Shown: positions 1 through 9,200 of the stretch, piece after piece
How the letters are laid out: the number at the start of each line of letters is the position of its first letter
Numbering within the stretch: position 1 is the first letter of the stretch
DNA from: Candidatus Ozemobacteraceae bacterium
GTDB taxonomy: Bacteria > Muiribacteriota > Ozemobacteria > Ozemobacterales > Ozemobacteraceae
Direction: 5' to 3'
NCBI GenBank assembly: GCA_035373905.1
Contig: DAOSOK010000039.1
Coordinates: 1-43,736 of the forward strand
Length of the DNA: 43,736 bases
Notes under the pieces: model-generated
Seen by the model: only the letters and a program-made list of their open reading frames with translations
What the model was told of the DNA's origin: nothing
Databases searched by the model: none
Program-made: the position numbers and the translations under genes

Positions 1-1964
1 TACTCGCCGGCCTCGAGCTTTTTCCAGCAGGCGAGAAGCTCTTTCTGCCAGGGTTTGTGGAGGAACAGCCTCGCGAGGGGGGCGGCGGTGATCATGACGC
101 CGTCGTTGAGGTCGGGCTTGTAGGGCAGTTTCGCCACGCGGAGCAGCTCGTCGCGAAAGTCCTTCAGCTCGTGGAGCAGGCTCTCGAGTTCCTCGGCCGC
201 CTTCCGGTCCTTCGCGGACGGGGCCTCGCCCATCCGGGCCCGGACGCGCGCCAGGTCCTTCTCGACGTCGGCGATCTTCGGCTCGACGAAGTCGGTGATG
301 CACGCGTACAGCGTCTGGTCGGTGAGCCGGTGGTAATACACCCACAGCGTGTATGACCCCGACGCCGTCGATAGCGGCCAGTATATCGGCGCCTTCCGCC
401 GGCTCTTCGAGTAGCGCTTCAGGTGATCCGCAAAGAACAGCGCCGGCTTGCGGAAATACTCGCGCAGGGATTTCACCCCGAGGATCTCGCAGATCTCCTG
501 TTCGACGGGCTGGCCGGCGAACACGATCGCGTCGAGAATGCTCCGGACGAGCGGCTCGATGTCGCGGGGATGGCCGGGATCGTCGACGAGGATGCCGTTC
601 TCGGGGAAGGCGACCGGGTAGCCCTCGGGCGGCGCCGCGCAGGGGAGCCCATCGGGGCCGGTCAGCATGCCGGCCGAGCAGGCCGGGAGCGGGTCGAACG
701 GGGCCGGCGCCGGGGGCGGCTCTCGCCCGCCCGTGGCGAGCCGGACGTCGAACCGGCCGAACGCCGCCCCGAACGCCCACGAGACCAGCTCGGCGGTGAG
801 GCCCGCGGCATCCGCCGCAGCATCATCGTCGGCTTCGTACCCATCATCCGCTTCGGCGCCGGCTTCATCAGTATATTTATCGCTATCTATGGCCGCGTCA
901 TCACCATCGGCCGGCATCGGGCCGGCTTTCTCGGGGGCGATGGCCCGCCGGTCCTCCTCGCCGATGCCATACAGGTCGAAGCATCGCTCGTCGATCTCGG
1001 CCTGGATCGATGCCAACTCTGCATCAACGGCCCTGGCGCGCTCACCCCACATCGCCGCCCGCATAGCGAGTGAATATTCGTGCTTCGATACCTCAGCACG
1101 AACGGAAGAGGCATTCCGGATGCATGACAAAAGCGCGGGAAGTTCGAACGCATGCGATGTCTCATTGCGCGTGTCGAGGGACCGCTTCAGCGCCCAGGCC
1201 CGCCGGGCCAGCCCCGCGAGCGCCTCCCGGTCGGCCGCCGAAAGCTCCGGCACCGGCGTACGCTGGATGACGCCGACCTCAAATGAGCCGAACGCCATCT
1301 GTAAATCGACAAATGCGCGAAAAGTGCTTGAATTAATAATGGCAAGTAAAGAACAAAGCTCTTTTGATGAATCTCCTTCAACGAAAGCTGATGGCCCCTT
1401 ATCGGCAAAAAGGCATCCAGTGGGCATTATTCGTACGGATAACCCTCCCTGGGTTCTCCGAGGCCAAGTTATTCCGGGTCGAATATAATTACATTCACGG
1501 TGCATAACCCAGCTTGCATTGCCCTTGAGGTAAGGAAACTTTTTGATCGCTTCAGCTTCAATTTCACGCCCTTCGTCAATCCAATTCACAATTAAGTAGA
1601 TATCAGCATAAAACCGGCTGAATTGGCCTCCCTTTGCGAAAGGAAACCATCCTGAGGCAGGGCGTGTGAGCGCTTGATCAGCGAATCTTTCCCAAGAGAG
1701 ACGAAGATAGCGAAAGTCATTGTTTGTCGAAAGTGCTCGCTGTGCAACACGCCCATCTGACTCAAAGGGTTGAAAAACTCTGAATTTATCGAGAAAATCA
1801 TCACTTACCCAGTAAGCAAAGGGAGTTCGTGGAACAGCGGTAAAACTTGTGGGATCGACAATGAAGACTTGTTTCCCTTGTTCTAAAGAAGGACTTTCTA
1901 ATGCAGATCGCAGGGCTACAGTTTTGTCGGCAGCACCAAGAAGACGAATAAATATAGTATTCAT
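1..1964 (-). CDS. pglX: BREX methyltransferase PglX, C-terminal half (cut by window edge)
   Basis: This frame is open from an ATG at 1964 to position 1, at least 654 codons with no stop. It holds the part of PglX downstream of the methylase core, which in this family reads the target sequence. Visible marks are NTIFIRLLG at the start, SRFYADIYLIVNW (about residues 120-135), RPGITWPRRT (about 160), FADKGPSAF (about 185) and FGSFEVGVIQRTPVP (about 220), followed by a helical C-terminal region containing YTLWVYYHRLTDQTLY. These are characteristic of PglX-type enzymes. The ATG overlaps the TGA of the N-terminal half (ATGA, 1964-1961), and the two halves lie in different frames, so one PglX appears split by a -1 shift. 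Residues 1-225 are encoded by unusually AT-rich DNA. Translation may restart at the overlap, or the gene may be inactivated or phase-varied. The 3' end is outside the window. Confidence 0.88.
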   Translation of the reverse strand, partial: MNTIFIRLLGAADKTVALRSALESPSLEQGKQVFIVDPTSFTAVPRTPFAYWVSDDFLDKFRVFQPFESDGRVAQRALSTNNDFRYLRLSWERFADQALTRPASGWFPFAKGGQFSRFYADIYLIVNWIDEGREIEAEAIKKFPYLKGNASWVMHRECNYIRPGITWPRRTQGGLSVRIMPTGCLFADKGPSAFVEGDSSKELCSLLAIINSSTFRAFVDLQMAFGSFEVGVIQRTPVPELSAADREALAGLARRAWALKRSLDTRNETSHAFELPALLSCIRNASSVRAEVSKHEYSLAMRAAMWGERARAVDAELASIQAEIDERCFDLYGIGEEDRRAIAPEKAGPMPADGDDAAIDSDKYTDEAGAEADDGYEADDDAAADAAGLTAELVSWAFGAAFGRFDVRLATGGREPPPAPAPFDPLPACSAGMLTGPDGLPCAAPPEGYPVAFPENGILVDDPGHPRDIEPLVRSILDAIVFAGQPVEQEICEILGVKSLREYFRKPALFFADHLKRYSKSRRKAPIYWPLSTASGSYTLWVYYHRLTDQTLYACITDFVEPKIADVEKDLARVRARMGEAPSAKDRKAAEELESLLHELKDFRDELLRVAKLPYKPDLNDGVMITAAPLARLFLHKPWQKELLACWKKLEAGE

Positions 1965-1975
1965 TGTATAATACT
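1290..1975. other. AT-rich block covering the PglX target-recognition part
   Basis: Base composition drops sharply here. Hand counts of 60-base rows give 19/60 G+C at 1321-1380, 24/60 at 1741-1800 and 29/60 at 1801-1860, against 37/60 at 2401-2460 in the adjoining methylase core. The reading frame through the block is intact. It begins at the split between the two PglX frames and ends near the conserved VGVIQRTPVP segment. This is the stretch expected to contain the DNA-recognition domain, so replacement by recombination is a reasonable inference. Confidence 0.7.
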
Positions 1976-3913
1976 CTTTTCCAGGCAGTAGGCGGCGACT
2001 TCTACCATGGCGTTGTCGAGGACGCCGTGGCCGAGGTCGGCGAAGACGGCGGGCGGGGCCTTGGGGAGGATGACCTCCTCGCGCCATTTCTGGAAGCTCG
2101 AGAGGAAGAAGCCGGTGCGGGAGGTGATGGCGCCGAGGCGGGCGCGGGGGTGGAGGAGGTCGATGCCCCGCTCGACGAAGGCGGCGTAGACGTCGTTCTT
2201 CGTTTTCGGCCAGCTCTTCTCGAACGTTTTTTTGGCCGTCGAGGCGCAGGCCCCGAACGGGGGATTCATCAATACCACATCGTATGTTTTCCCGGCCGTC
2301 TCGACGAGGCCGAGGCCCTGCAGGGCGTCGTCGGCGAACAGCCGCCGGCGCGTCCCGGCCGCCTCGGCCGCGGCCGACGAGACGAAGGTGTGCAACGCCT
2401 CGACGAGCCGGGGCTCGAGAAACTCGAAGAACCGCTGGTCGTCGATGCCCGAAAAGTCCAGCTCGCCCTGGGCCCGCTCCGGTTCGAAGCCGGGCAGGTA
2501 GCCCTTCTTCTTCTCCCGCTCGCGGGCGGCGAACTGGCTCCGCGCCTCCGCGACGGCCCCGGCGATCGACGCCTCGATCTTCAACAGCAGACCGAGCTCC
2601 CCGGCGAGCTGCATTTCCGTAACGATGTTTTTGAACAGGGCGCCCAGCAGGGGCGGGTCGAGCGTTCCGGCGAACTCCTCGACGAGCGCCGCGTCGCCCG
2701 GCATCGGCTCGGCGACCACGACGTTCGTCCGCCGGATCAGCGGCCGGGCCGCCCGGCTCAGCCCCGCGTCCCGGAACGACCGCTGGGCCCTCAGCCAGAG
2801 CGAGAGCTGGGCGATCTGGGCGCACCGCGGGTCGATGTCGACCCCGTGCAGGTTCCGGCCCAGGATCAGCCCCGGCACGGCCGCGCGCAGGGCTTCGAGC
2901 GTCGGATACTCCTCGCGCAACGGCTTCCCCGTCGACTCGCTCGCGGGTGCCTCCGGGTCGTTCCAGGCCTCCTCGTACATGATCGCCAGCAGATCGTATG
3001 CATACAGCAGAAAATGCCCCGAGCCGCACGCCGGGTCGAGCAGGCGCAGATCCCGCGGGTCCTTCATCGACCGGGGTTCCCAGGCTTCGCCGGGCCGGAC
3101 GACCAGGAACTCGCAGGCCTCGGCCAGGCGGGTGTTTCCCTTTCTCATCTCGTACCAGATCCGGCCGAGGGTGTTGTCGGTGAGGAACTGGACGACGTAG
3201 CGGGGGGTGAAGAACTGGTTGCGGACGGCGAGCTCGCGGCTGTTGCGCGGGGCGGCCGAGGCGTCGCGCATGGCTTTGCGCTCTTCCCGCGAGTTGAAAT
3301 ACTGGTAGATCCAGCCGATGGTTTCGTCCTCGGCCCAGAGGTGCTTCAGGTCGGCGGCGTCGATCAGCTCGAGCAGGGCGAGCAGGGCCGGCTCGCGCGG
3401 GAACAGCAGGCCCATCGGGGAGTGGCGGTCGAACAGCACGCCCAGATCGACCGAGATCTCGTCGCAGAGGCAGGAGAGGTAGGCGCAGTACCGCTGGTAA
3501 TGCGTCCCGAGAGCCGTTCCGGCGATCTTCAGGTAAACCTGGAACCCCTTCGACCGGTAGCCCTCGCGCACGCTCTCCTCGACCAGCCGCCGCTCCTCGG
3601 CCATCCGCAGGGCGGCGAACCGGTTCAGCACCGTGAACGCCTGCTCCCGGATCACCCGGTCGACCGCCTCGGCATACGCGCCCTTCGCCGTCTCGCGCCC
3701 CGCCGCCAGGTGCGCCACCCGGTCGCGCAGGGCCCGACTCGCCGCCCGCTCCCCGTCCGACAGGTGCGTCAGCCGCTCCAGCCCCGTCACCGTCCCGTCC
3801 GGCTGGATCCCGTGGACTTCCTGCAACTGCCGCGTGAACTCCTCGGTCAACAGTGTTCGCGCCGCCCCCACCATCCGGCTCAGCCGGTTCCGCGTCTCGG
3901 TATCGAATGCCAT
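1961..3913 (-). CDS. pglX: BREX methyltransferase PglX, N-terminal half
   Basis: 650 aa. It is the catalytic half of the adenine-specific DNA methyltransferase that marks host DNA in BREX and is also needed for phage exclusion. The S-adenosylmethionine motif DPACGSGHF and the catalytic NPPFG motif are both present, preceded by the PglX-like FFTPRYVVQFLTDNTLGRIW stretch. Start: ATG 3913 (MAFDTETRNRL) has an AGGGGAG ribosome site about 8 bases upstream; an upstream in-frame start at 4027 would run back into the AbiEii gene and is less likely. The frame ends at TGA 1963-1961 just after AAYCLEKSIIQ, where intact PglX proteins continue into the FIRLL-type segment that here begins the next frame. 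Full PglX proteins are about 1,200 aa, so this is about half. It starts 46 bases after the AbiEii-like gene and probably shares its transcript. Confidence 0.9.
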   Translation of the reverse strand: MAFDTETRNRLSRMVGAARTLLTEEFTRQLQEVHGIQPDGTVTGLERLTHLSDGERAASRALRDRVAHLAAGRETAKGAYAEAVDRVIREQAFTVLNRFAALRMAEERRLVEESVREGYRSKGFQVYLKIAGTALGTHYQRYCAYLSCLCDEISVDLGVLFDRHSPMGLLFPREPALLALLELIDAADLKHLWAEDETIGWIYQYFNSREERKAMRDASAAPRNSRELAVRNQFFTPRYVVQFLTDNTLGRIWYEMRKGNTRLAEACEFLVVRPGEAWEPRSMKDPRDLRLLDPACGSGHFLLYAYDLLAIMYEEAWNDPEAPASESTGKPLREEYPTLEALRAAVPGLILGRNLHGVDIDPRCAQIAQLSLWLRAQRSFRDAGLSRAARPLIRRTNVVVAEPMPGDAALVEEFAGTLDPPLLGALFKNIVTEMQLAGELGLLLKIEASIAGAVAEARSQFAAREREKKKGYLPGFEPERAQGELDFSGIDDQRFFEFLEPRLVEALHTFVSSAAAEAAGTRRRLFADDALQGLGLVETAGKTYDVVLMNPPFGACASTAKKTFEKSWPKTKNDVYAAFVERGIDLLHPRARLGAITSRTGFFLSSFQKWREEVILPKAPPAVFADLGHGVLDNAMVEVAAYCLEKSIIQ

Positions 3914-3959
3914 TCCTGGACTCCCCTGAAAACCGTCGACTCCTGCCGACGCCCCGTGT

Positions 3960-4808
3960 CTATGCGGTGATCCCCGCGTGAAACTGCGATAACAATCGAG
4001 CGATGCGCACCTGCTCCTCCTCGGCATACACCAGGGACGCGACCATCCGGCGGCTCAGTTCCTCCCGTGATGCCTTGTCATCAAGAATGGCCCTGATGAG
4101 ACGGCACGTTTCCGGCCCATGCATACGGCGGATGTCCTGCCCGAGAAGCCGTGCGCCGGCCAACACCGGGTCGAAGCCGCACTGCTGAAGGATACTATAT
4201 TCATCCCCATAGAGGCGATCTTCATTTCCCAGCTCGGCGTAAGTTCTCAAAAGGAGCGCGATGTCCGAGGCATCATGCGTCAGACGGGCTTTTCTATCCC
4301 TCCAGGCGAAGCATTTCAGCACGACCTGGCTTGGAATGGAAGCGACCCGAAGCATCAGTCCGGGTCGGATTTCGATCTCGAGCGCGTTGGCCATGGCTTC
4401 CTGAAAGCCGTGCACGGGAAGAACACCCCCATCCGGACCGGGCCATCGGATCTCCCCTGCAGGTGTCTCGAGAGGCCCGAATGGAATCAGATCGATCGGC
4501 AGTTGGATGCCGCCAGGCCCCGAAAACTGAACGAGGTGCGGGGACCGTTCGTCGCAAACGACGCTCCCGGTCGCTTTCAGAGCCATTTTCAATGCATGAA
4601 ACTGTTCCCAGCTTTCCAGCGCGAATGCAAAATCGAGGTCGCGTGTTGCCGTGCCCGTTCTGCGATTCCAGCCGTTGACGAGAATCAGGTCTCGTGCGGC
4701 CGCTCCAATGAGAAGGCATTTCACCCCGCGCCGTTGAGCTGTCGAGACAACCGTCGCCATGGCTTCGGCAGTCGGGCGGTCGAGCGGGATCTCAAGCTTG
4801 AAGGTCAT
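3960..4808 (-). CDS. AbiEii-like nucleotidyltransferase (type IV toxin)
   Basis: 282 aa. It resembles the AbiEii/DUF1814 group of nucleotidyltransferase-fold toxins, partners of AbiEi antitoxins in abortive infection. The N-terminal core reads LLIGAAARDLILV (about residues 25-37), then TATRDLDFAFAL (about 50), which gives the paired acidic residues (DLD) expected of the metal-binding site; a later acidic position may lie in LPIDLIPFG (about 103). The C-terminal half is helical. Start: ATG 4808 (MTFKLEIPL) lies inside the 3' end of the AbiEi-like gene, giving a 17-base overlap and likely translational coupling; the longer frame to 4883 lies wholly within that gene. Being between brxC and pglX, it is an accessory cargo of the BREX locus. 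Whether it is a toxin here is inferred from family and pairing, and the match to AbiEii is moderate rather than close. Confidence 0.72.
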   Translation of the reverse strand: MTFKLEIPLDRPTAEAMATVVSTAQRRGVKCLLIGAAARDLILVNGWNRRTGTATRDLDFAFALESWEQFHALKMALKATGSVVCDERSPHLVQFSGPGGIQLPIDLIPFGPLETPAGEIRWPGPDGGVLPVHGFQEAMANALEIEIRPGLMLRVASIPSQVVLKCFAWRDRKARLTHDASDIALLLRTYAELGNEDRLYGDEYSILQQCGFDPVLAGARLLGQDIRRMHGPETCRLIRAILDDKASREELSRRMVASLVYAEEEQVRIARLLSQFHAGITA

Positions 4809-5868
4809 GTTCGATCTTCGCTTCGTAGAGTTTTCTGGCGATCTCGATGTTTCTGGGATCGAGACTCGACAAAAGGTCGGCATAGACGAGAATCGCCGGT
4901 GCGATATCCGGGTGACGGGAGTCGAGGCTGAAGTTCCAGAATGCCGGCAGGAGCTCGATGAACCCCTTCGGATCGGGAACCAGGCGATGCCGGCGAATGA
5001 GCTTTTCCATGCCTTCTTCCATCGAATCCGGAGGCAGATAGATCGTCTGGCGGGCTGGTTTGAGGATTCTCAGAAGTTTGTCGGCGGCAACCTCGCCGCT
5101 CCAGCAGGCGTTCACCTCGCGCACGTCGGCGTTTGTATACCAATTGATATCTCTGCAGGTGAATCGCCGGGCATGCAGTTTGGGCCGAAGAATACCCGGA
5201 TACATATTCACCCATGCGTCAAAACAACGCCGGGTATCGATCTCGATGGCGCCGGGCGCCGCCCGGAGGATATGCCCCGTGTGGCGGAGCCTCTGAATGG
5301 AAATACTGACGGCGCCGAGCGAGATGCCGGCTTTTTCCGCCATTGTGCGGTATGACGTGTTGCGGGCGTCGCGGTCGCACAGGAGCGTGAACAGCAGGCG
5401 TAACGACGTTGCATTGATCGCATTCCTGGCGGTGGTTTGTGCATGGGGGCTGTTTCTGGGATTGCCTCGCGTGAAGATATAGAACCCGGGCGCATTCACG
5501 AAGGCATTGCCCGAGGTGTCGATGAACGGAAGATCCAGCTTTCGGCAGGCGTCTGCCAGAGCAGAGGTCAGATGACCGGTGACGAGGATGCTCCGGTATT
5601 GCGGATGTTCGCCCCGTGCCCGTATTTCGGCGAGGGCGCCGATTCTGTCGACGGTCGCCCGGCACTCCGCGAGAAAGATGTGCCCGATATCGTTTCCTTC
5701 GAGACGAACCAGGAGACAGCCATGGCGATCACCCGGCTTGGGGGGAGATTTCTCGATCGCGCCTTTCATGCCTGTCGTGCGCTCGAGGGCCGCGAGCGCC
5801 TGTTCGACGAGGTCTCGCATTTCAAAAGGCGCCCTGGTGCGTCCCATGCCCGACACCCCTGTGTTCAT
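4792..5868 (-). CDS. AbiEi-family antitoxin / transcriptional regulator
   Basis: 358 aa from ATG 5868, or 351 aa from ATG 5847 (MGRTRAPFEM), which has the better ribosome site (AGGGGTG about 6 bases upstream). The middle has FIDTSGNAFVNAPGFYIFTRGN-like sequence typical of AbiEi-type proteins (about residues 115-135). A winged-helix segment follows, TMAEKAGISLGAVSISIQRL (about 175-195). The C-terminal domain carries NWYTNADVREVNACWSGEVAADKLL. Family knowledge: AbiEi proteins neutralise AbiEii and repress their own operon by binding inverted repeats upstream. That fits the palindromes just before this gene (5876-5917). It heads a unit with the AbiEii-like gene and probably pglX downstream, so it may control methyltransferase expression as well; that link is inference. 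Confidence 0.78.
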   Translation of the reverse strand: MNTGVSGMGRTRAPFEMRDLVEQALAALERTTGMKGAIEKSPPKPGDRHGCLLVRLEGNDIGHIFLAECRATVDRIGALAEIRARGEHPQYRSILVTGHLTSALADACRKLDLPFIDTSGNAFVNAPGFYIFTRGNPRNSPHAQTTARNAINATSLRLLFTLLCDRDARNTSYRTMAEKAGISLGAVSISIQRLRHTGHILRAAPGAIEIDTRRCFDAWVNMYPGILRPKLHARRFTCRDINWYTNADVREVNACWSGEVAADKLLRILKPARQTIYLPPDSMEEGMEKLIRRHRLVPDPKGFIELLPAFWNFSLDSRHPDIAPAILVYADLLSSLDPRNIEIARKLYEAKIEHDLQA

Positions 5869-5875
5869 TTTCTAT

Positions 5876-5917
5876 CTTTGTTCACGAAACGTGAACATAT
5901 TATAAATATGAACAAAG
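5876..5917 (-). promoter_or_regulatory. nested inverted repeats, candidate AbiEi operator and promoter
   Basis: A perfect 17-base palindrome, GTTCACGAAACGTGAAC (5880-5896), lies 12 bases upstream of the AbiEi-like start. A second inverted repeat surrounds it: CTTTGTTCA at 5876-5884 pairs with TGAACAAAG at 5909-5917. On the minus strand a TATAAT hexamer (5904-5899) falls between the arms. No good -35 was found at the usual distance. AbiEi proteins are known to autoregulate through inverted repeats, so this is the likely operator. Confidence 0.6.
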
Positions 5918-5956
5918 TTGCGGGGTTTGGCAACAGAAAGAAATCATATTTTGCCC

Positions 5957-6261
5957 AACTTGCCGAACTTGCACACAACTTGCACATGAATTGCACCGAC
6001 GGTGCAACTGCGCAAAACGCCAAAAGCCGCATCAGTAAAGAATATCAAGGTGTGTCACCCGGCCGGAATTGCACCGGAATTGCACCAGACTTGCACGCAA
6101 CTTGCACATTGTTTTCATTCCGGGTCAAATGCGGCAAGTTGCGGAACTTGCATGAACTTGCCTGGAACATGACACGGCCATGCCTGTGAAAACCGCGATA
6201 AACAGGGGAGTTTCCCGGTTTCATGAAATTCGAAACTTGCATGAAACTTGCCTGAACTTGC
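5957..6261. repeat. helically phased AACTTGC-type repeat array
   Basis: The non-coding space between brxC and the AbiE pair holds about 13 direct copies of AACTTGC(A/C) or close variants and two inverted copies. Starts of direct copies: 5957, 5966, 5977, 5989; 6067, 6078, 6089, 6099; 6145, 6155; 6234, 6245, 6255. Inverted copies lie near 6002 and 6134. Within clusters the spacing is 9-12 bases, close to one helical turn, so the sites would lie on one face of the DNA. This looks like a cooperative protein-binding array. No open frame of substance was seen here. Confidence 0.75.
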
Positions 6262-6275
6262 GGAGTTTTCGCAAA

Positions 6276-9200
6276 TCATTCCGCAGTCAGCTGGATCGTG
6301 CCGCCGGCTTCGAGGTGGGGGCGGGCGCGTTGGAGCAGGTCGAGGAGGGCGTCGAGGTCTTTGATGGTGGTGATGGCGCGGGGGGCTTTGATGCGCTTTG
6401 GCGCCGGGGGTTTCAGGGGAACGGCAGGGTCGGCGGTTTTTGAAGGTGCGGGGTGTTGGGGCCCCGGGTGGGTGTCCGGGCCGGGATACGACGATCCGGT
6501 GGCCGCGCCGGTGTCGTCAGGTGCATGCGTGGGCTCGGCGGGGGCGGCCTGGCGGCGGACGTCGTCCCGGATGCGCTTGATTTTCTGATCGAGCGAGTAG
6601 TGGCCGTTGAGGAGTTTGCGGATGCCGGCCAGGTCCGGGGTGGCGACGGGGAGCAGGGCTTCGAGGCCGGCGCCGAGGCGGCCCTTGTCGTCGGTGCCGA
6701 GGCGGTTCCACTCGGGCATCGCCCGCACCTCGGTCTTCTGCTCGTCGAGCCAGGCGGTTTCGGTTTCGAGGAAGGCCTTCGCGTGTCCGGCGGCCATCGC
6801 CCGCAGCTCGGTGACCTTCTGACGCATCTCGGGCAGGATCGCGTGGAAATCCTCGCGGTCGAGACAGCCGGCCAGCTCGCGGCGCAGTTCCTCGGAGTCG
6901 CGTGCGAGGGCGCCGGGCGGGCCGTCGGGCGGAAGGTCGGCTATCTCCTTCAGCAGGGTGCGGGCCTCGGACGCAACCTCGCCGAGGCCGTTCTCGAAGG
7001 CGAGGCTGACGGCCCGCGCCCAGAGCAGGTCGTCGAAGAAGGGGCATGCGTCGTTCCCCAGGCGGCCCGCGGCGTCCGACGCGTCGCCCTTCAGGATTTC
7101 TGATATATTGTCTTGTATATTTTGAGCCCGCTCGACGCCGGGAAGGCCGAGCGTCTCGAGGCGCGTGCGCAGGGGCGCGTATTCCTGCTGGTAATCGGGA
7201 AAGTGCCGGATCACGCAGCGGCTGATGTCCTCTTCGAGCGGCGAGATCTCGTCCCCCGTCAGCGTGAGAAGGCGGTCTTTCGCCCGCAGGAGCGCTTCGA
7301 GCGGCGGCGCCGAGTTGCGGAGGGCGACCGAGATGCGGTTGAACGCGTTCGTGTTCCGAAGGCTGTTCAGCGCCGCGTCGCCGGCCCGGGTCGTGATGTC
7401 GGCGCCCGCAACCCGCAGTTTCACGACGCCGGCGGTCAAGAGGACGGCAATGATATAGCGAGTGGTATCTTTCGACCAGCCGTAGGGCGGTTCGAAGAAC
7501 TCGTCGAGCAGGCGGCGGCCATCGACGAGGCCATGGTGTTCGAGGAAGTTCCTGACCGAGAGAAGTGCGGCGTGGTCGACGTCGATCGTCGCGCCCGAGC
7601 CTTTCCGGTTGACCAGGCCGAGCGGGTCGTCCTTCGAGGCGATCTTCTGGAGCTGTTCGGTCCTCAGAAAATTCTCGGCGGCGTTCGACGGCGCCTGGAC
7701 CGGGGCTTCCGGGTATTTCTCGTAGACGCGACGTGCCACGTCGGCCATGTGGCGGCACGAGGCCTCGAGGAGGTCCGGCGAGAGAGCGCCGACGGCTTTC
7801 GGGGTTCCCCGGAAGACGAACGAACCTTTCGCCAGCGCACCCGTCATGATGCGGGCCAGCTCGGCGGTCAGGGCATCCGCGCGCTGTTGCTGGGCCCGAA
7901 GGTATTCCTCGACGTCCTTGTCGTTCGTCTTGTTCCGGTACTGCGAGTAGATGGTCTGACTGCGGTGAATGTCGAGGGCGAGCGACTCGATGGCCGGGTC
8001 TTCGTACCCGATCAGCCAGACGGACCGGTCGCTCGACCTCTGCTGGGAATCGGCGATGCGCTCGAGCCGCACCTGTTCCATCCGCTTCTCCGGAACGAGC
8101 TCGACGATCGTCTGGATCGTCTCCTTCTCGCCGCTGACCGAGACGGCCAGGCTGCCCGCCGCGACCTTGATACCCGTGCGGATCTGCCGCGCGCCGTCGA
8201 GTTTCGCGTCGGGGAGCGGCGTGAAGATCTCGCGGATCGCCGTGTTCACGATCTTGCGCATCTCGGCGGTCGTCGGCTGGATGCGGCCCCGCTCCTTGTC
8301 GAGGTCGATGACCGCCGCGCTCATGAACCGCAGGCTGCCGTCGATCTCGCTGACAGGCACCGACGGCTCGCGCAAAAGGGCATCGACGGCGGCGGCGACC
8401 CGGTCGAGACAGGACGGGGCGGCGATCGACGGGTGGACCAGCGCGGCGATATTCTCGCGGCTGACCGGGAAATCCTCGAGCACCTGGAGCACGCCGATCG
8501 CCTTGGCGACGTCGACGGTGAAGGGTTCGGATTCGAAGACGCGCGCGGCCTTTTCCACGCCGTCGATGATATGGGGCATCGGCTTGCGGATATCCTCGCG
8601 CAGGGTCTCGTAGAACATGGCGGCGGTGGCGAGCGTGCCGGCCTCGGCCTCGGCGAGCCGCGCCTGGCTTTCCCGGGCAGAGCCGGGGTCGGTCAGGATG
8701 TCCTGGATTACCTTGATGGCCGAGCGCAGGCCGACGCCGCCCCGCGTGCGCGCCAGGCGGGCGAGCAGTTGGAGCAGGATGTCGAAGTGCTGGGGCAGGA
8801 ACGGGTAGAAGCGGCAGAACGTTTCCTTCGTCAGGTCGGCGCGGTAGAAGCGGGTGTTCTTCAAGTCGGTCGCGTGGCGGCACTGGGGGCCGTGCCGGTC
8901 GAACAGCGCCTCGAGCGTCGCGAGGCCCTCGGCCGACTTGGTGAGCAGGCGGCGGTGGCAGATCTCGCGGATGTCGCTGGCCTCAAGGTCGATCGTGATC
9001 GGGAAGCGGTCCTTCAGCTTGAACAGCTTCGTGCTGTTCGTGATCGCGCGCGGGTCGTCCTCGGTCAGCGTCTGCTGGGCCGTGGCGATGATCCAGGCCG
9101 AGCCGCGGCCGATATTCTTGATGTTCTTCGCCAGGCCGTCGAGGTTGAGGATCAGATCCTCGCGGGCGGCGACGTACTGGCCGACCTCGTCGAGCACGAA

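Noticed and set aside
1961..1990. Programmed -1 frameshift at the pglX junction
   Set aside because: No canonical slippery heptamer (X XXY YYZ) is visible before the stop; restart at the overlapping ATG or a mutation is more plausible, though not proven.
1964..3970. 668-codon plus-strand frame opposite pglX
   Set aside because: It is the reverse shadow of the GC-rich pglX core, lacks recognisable motifs, and has no suitable ribosome site.
5957..6261. Possible CRISPR array
   Set aside because: Units are only 7-9 bases and spaced about 10-12 bases with varying gaps; no repeat of CRISPR length and no cas gene nearby.
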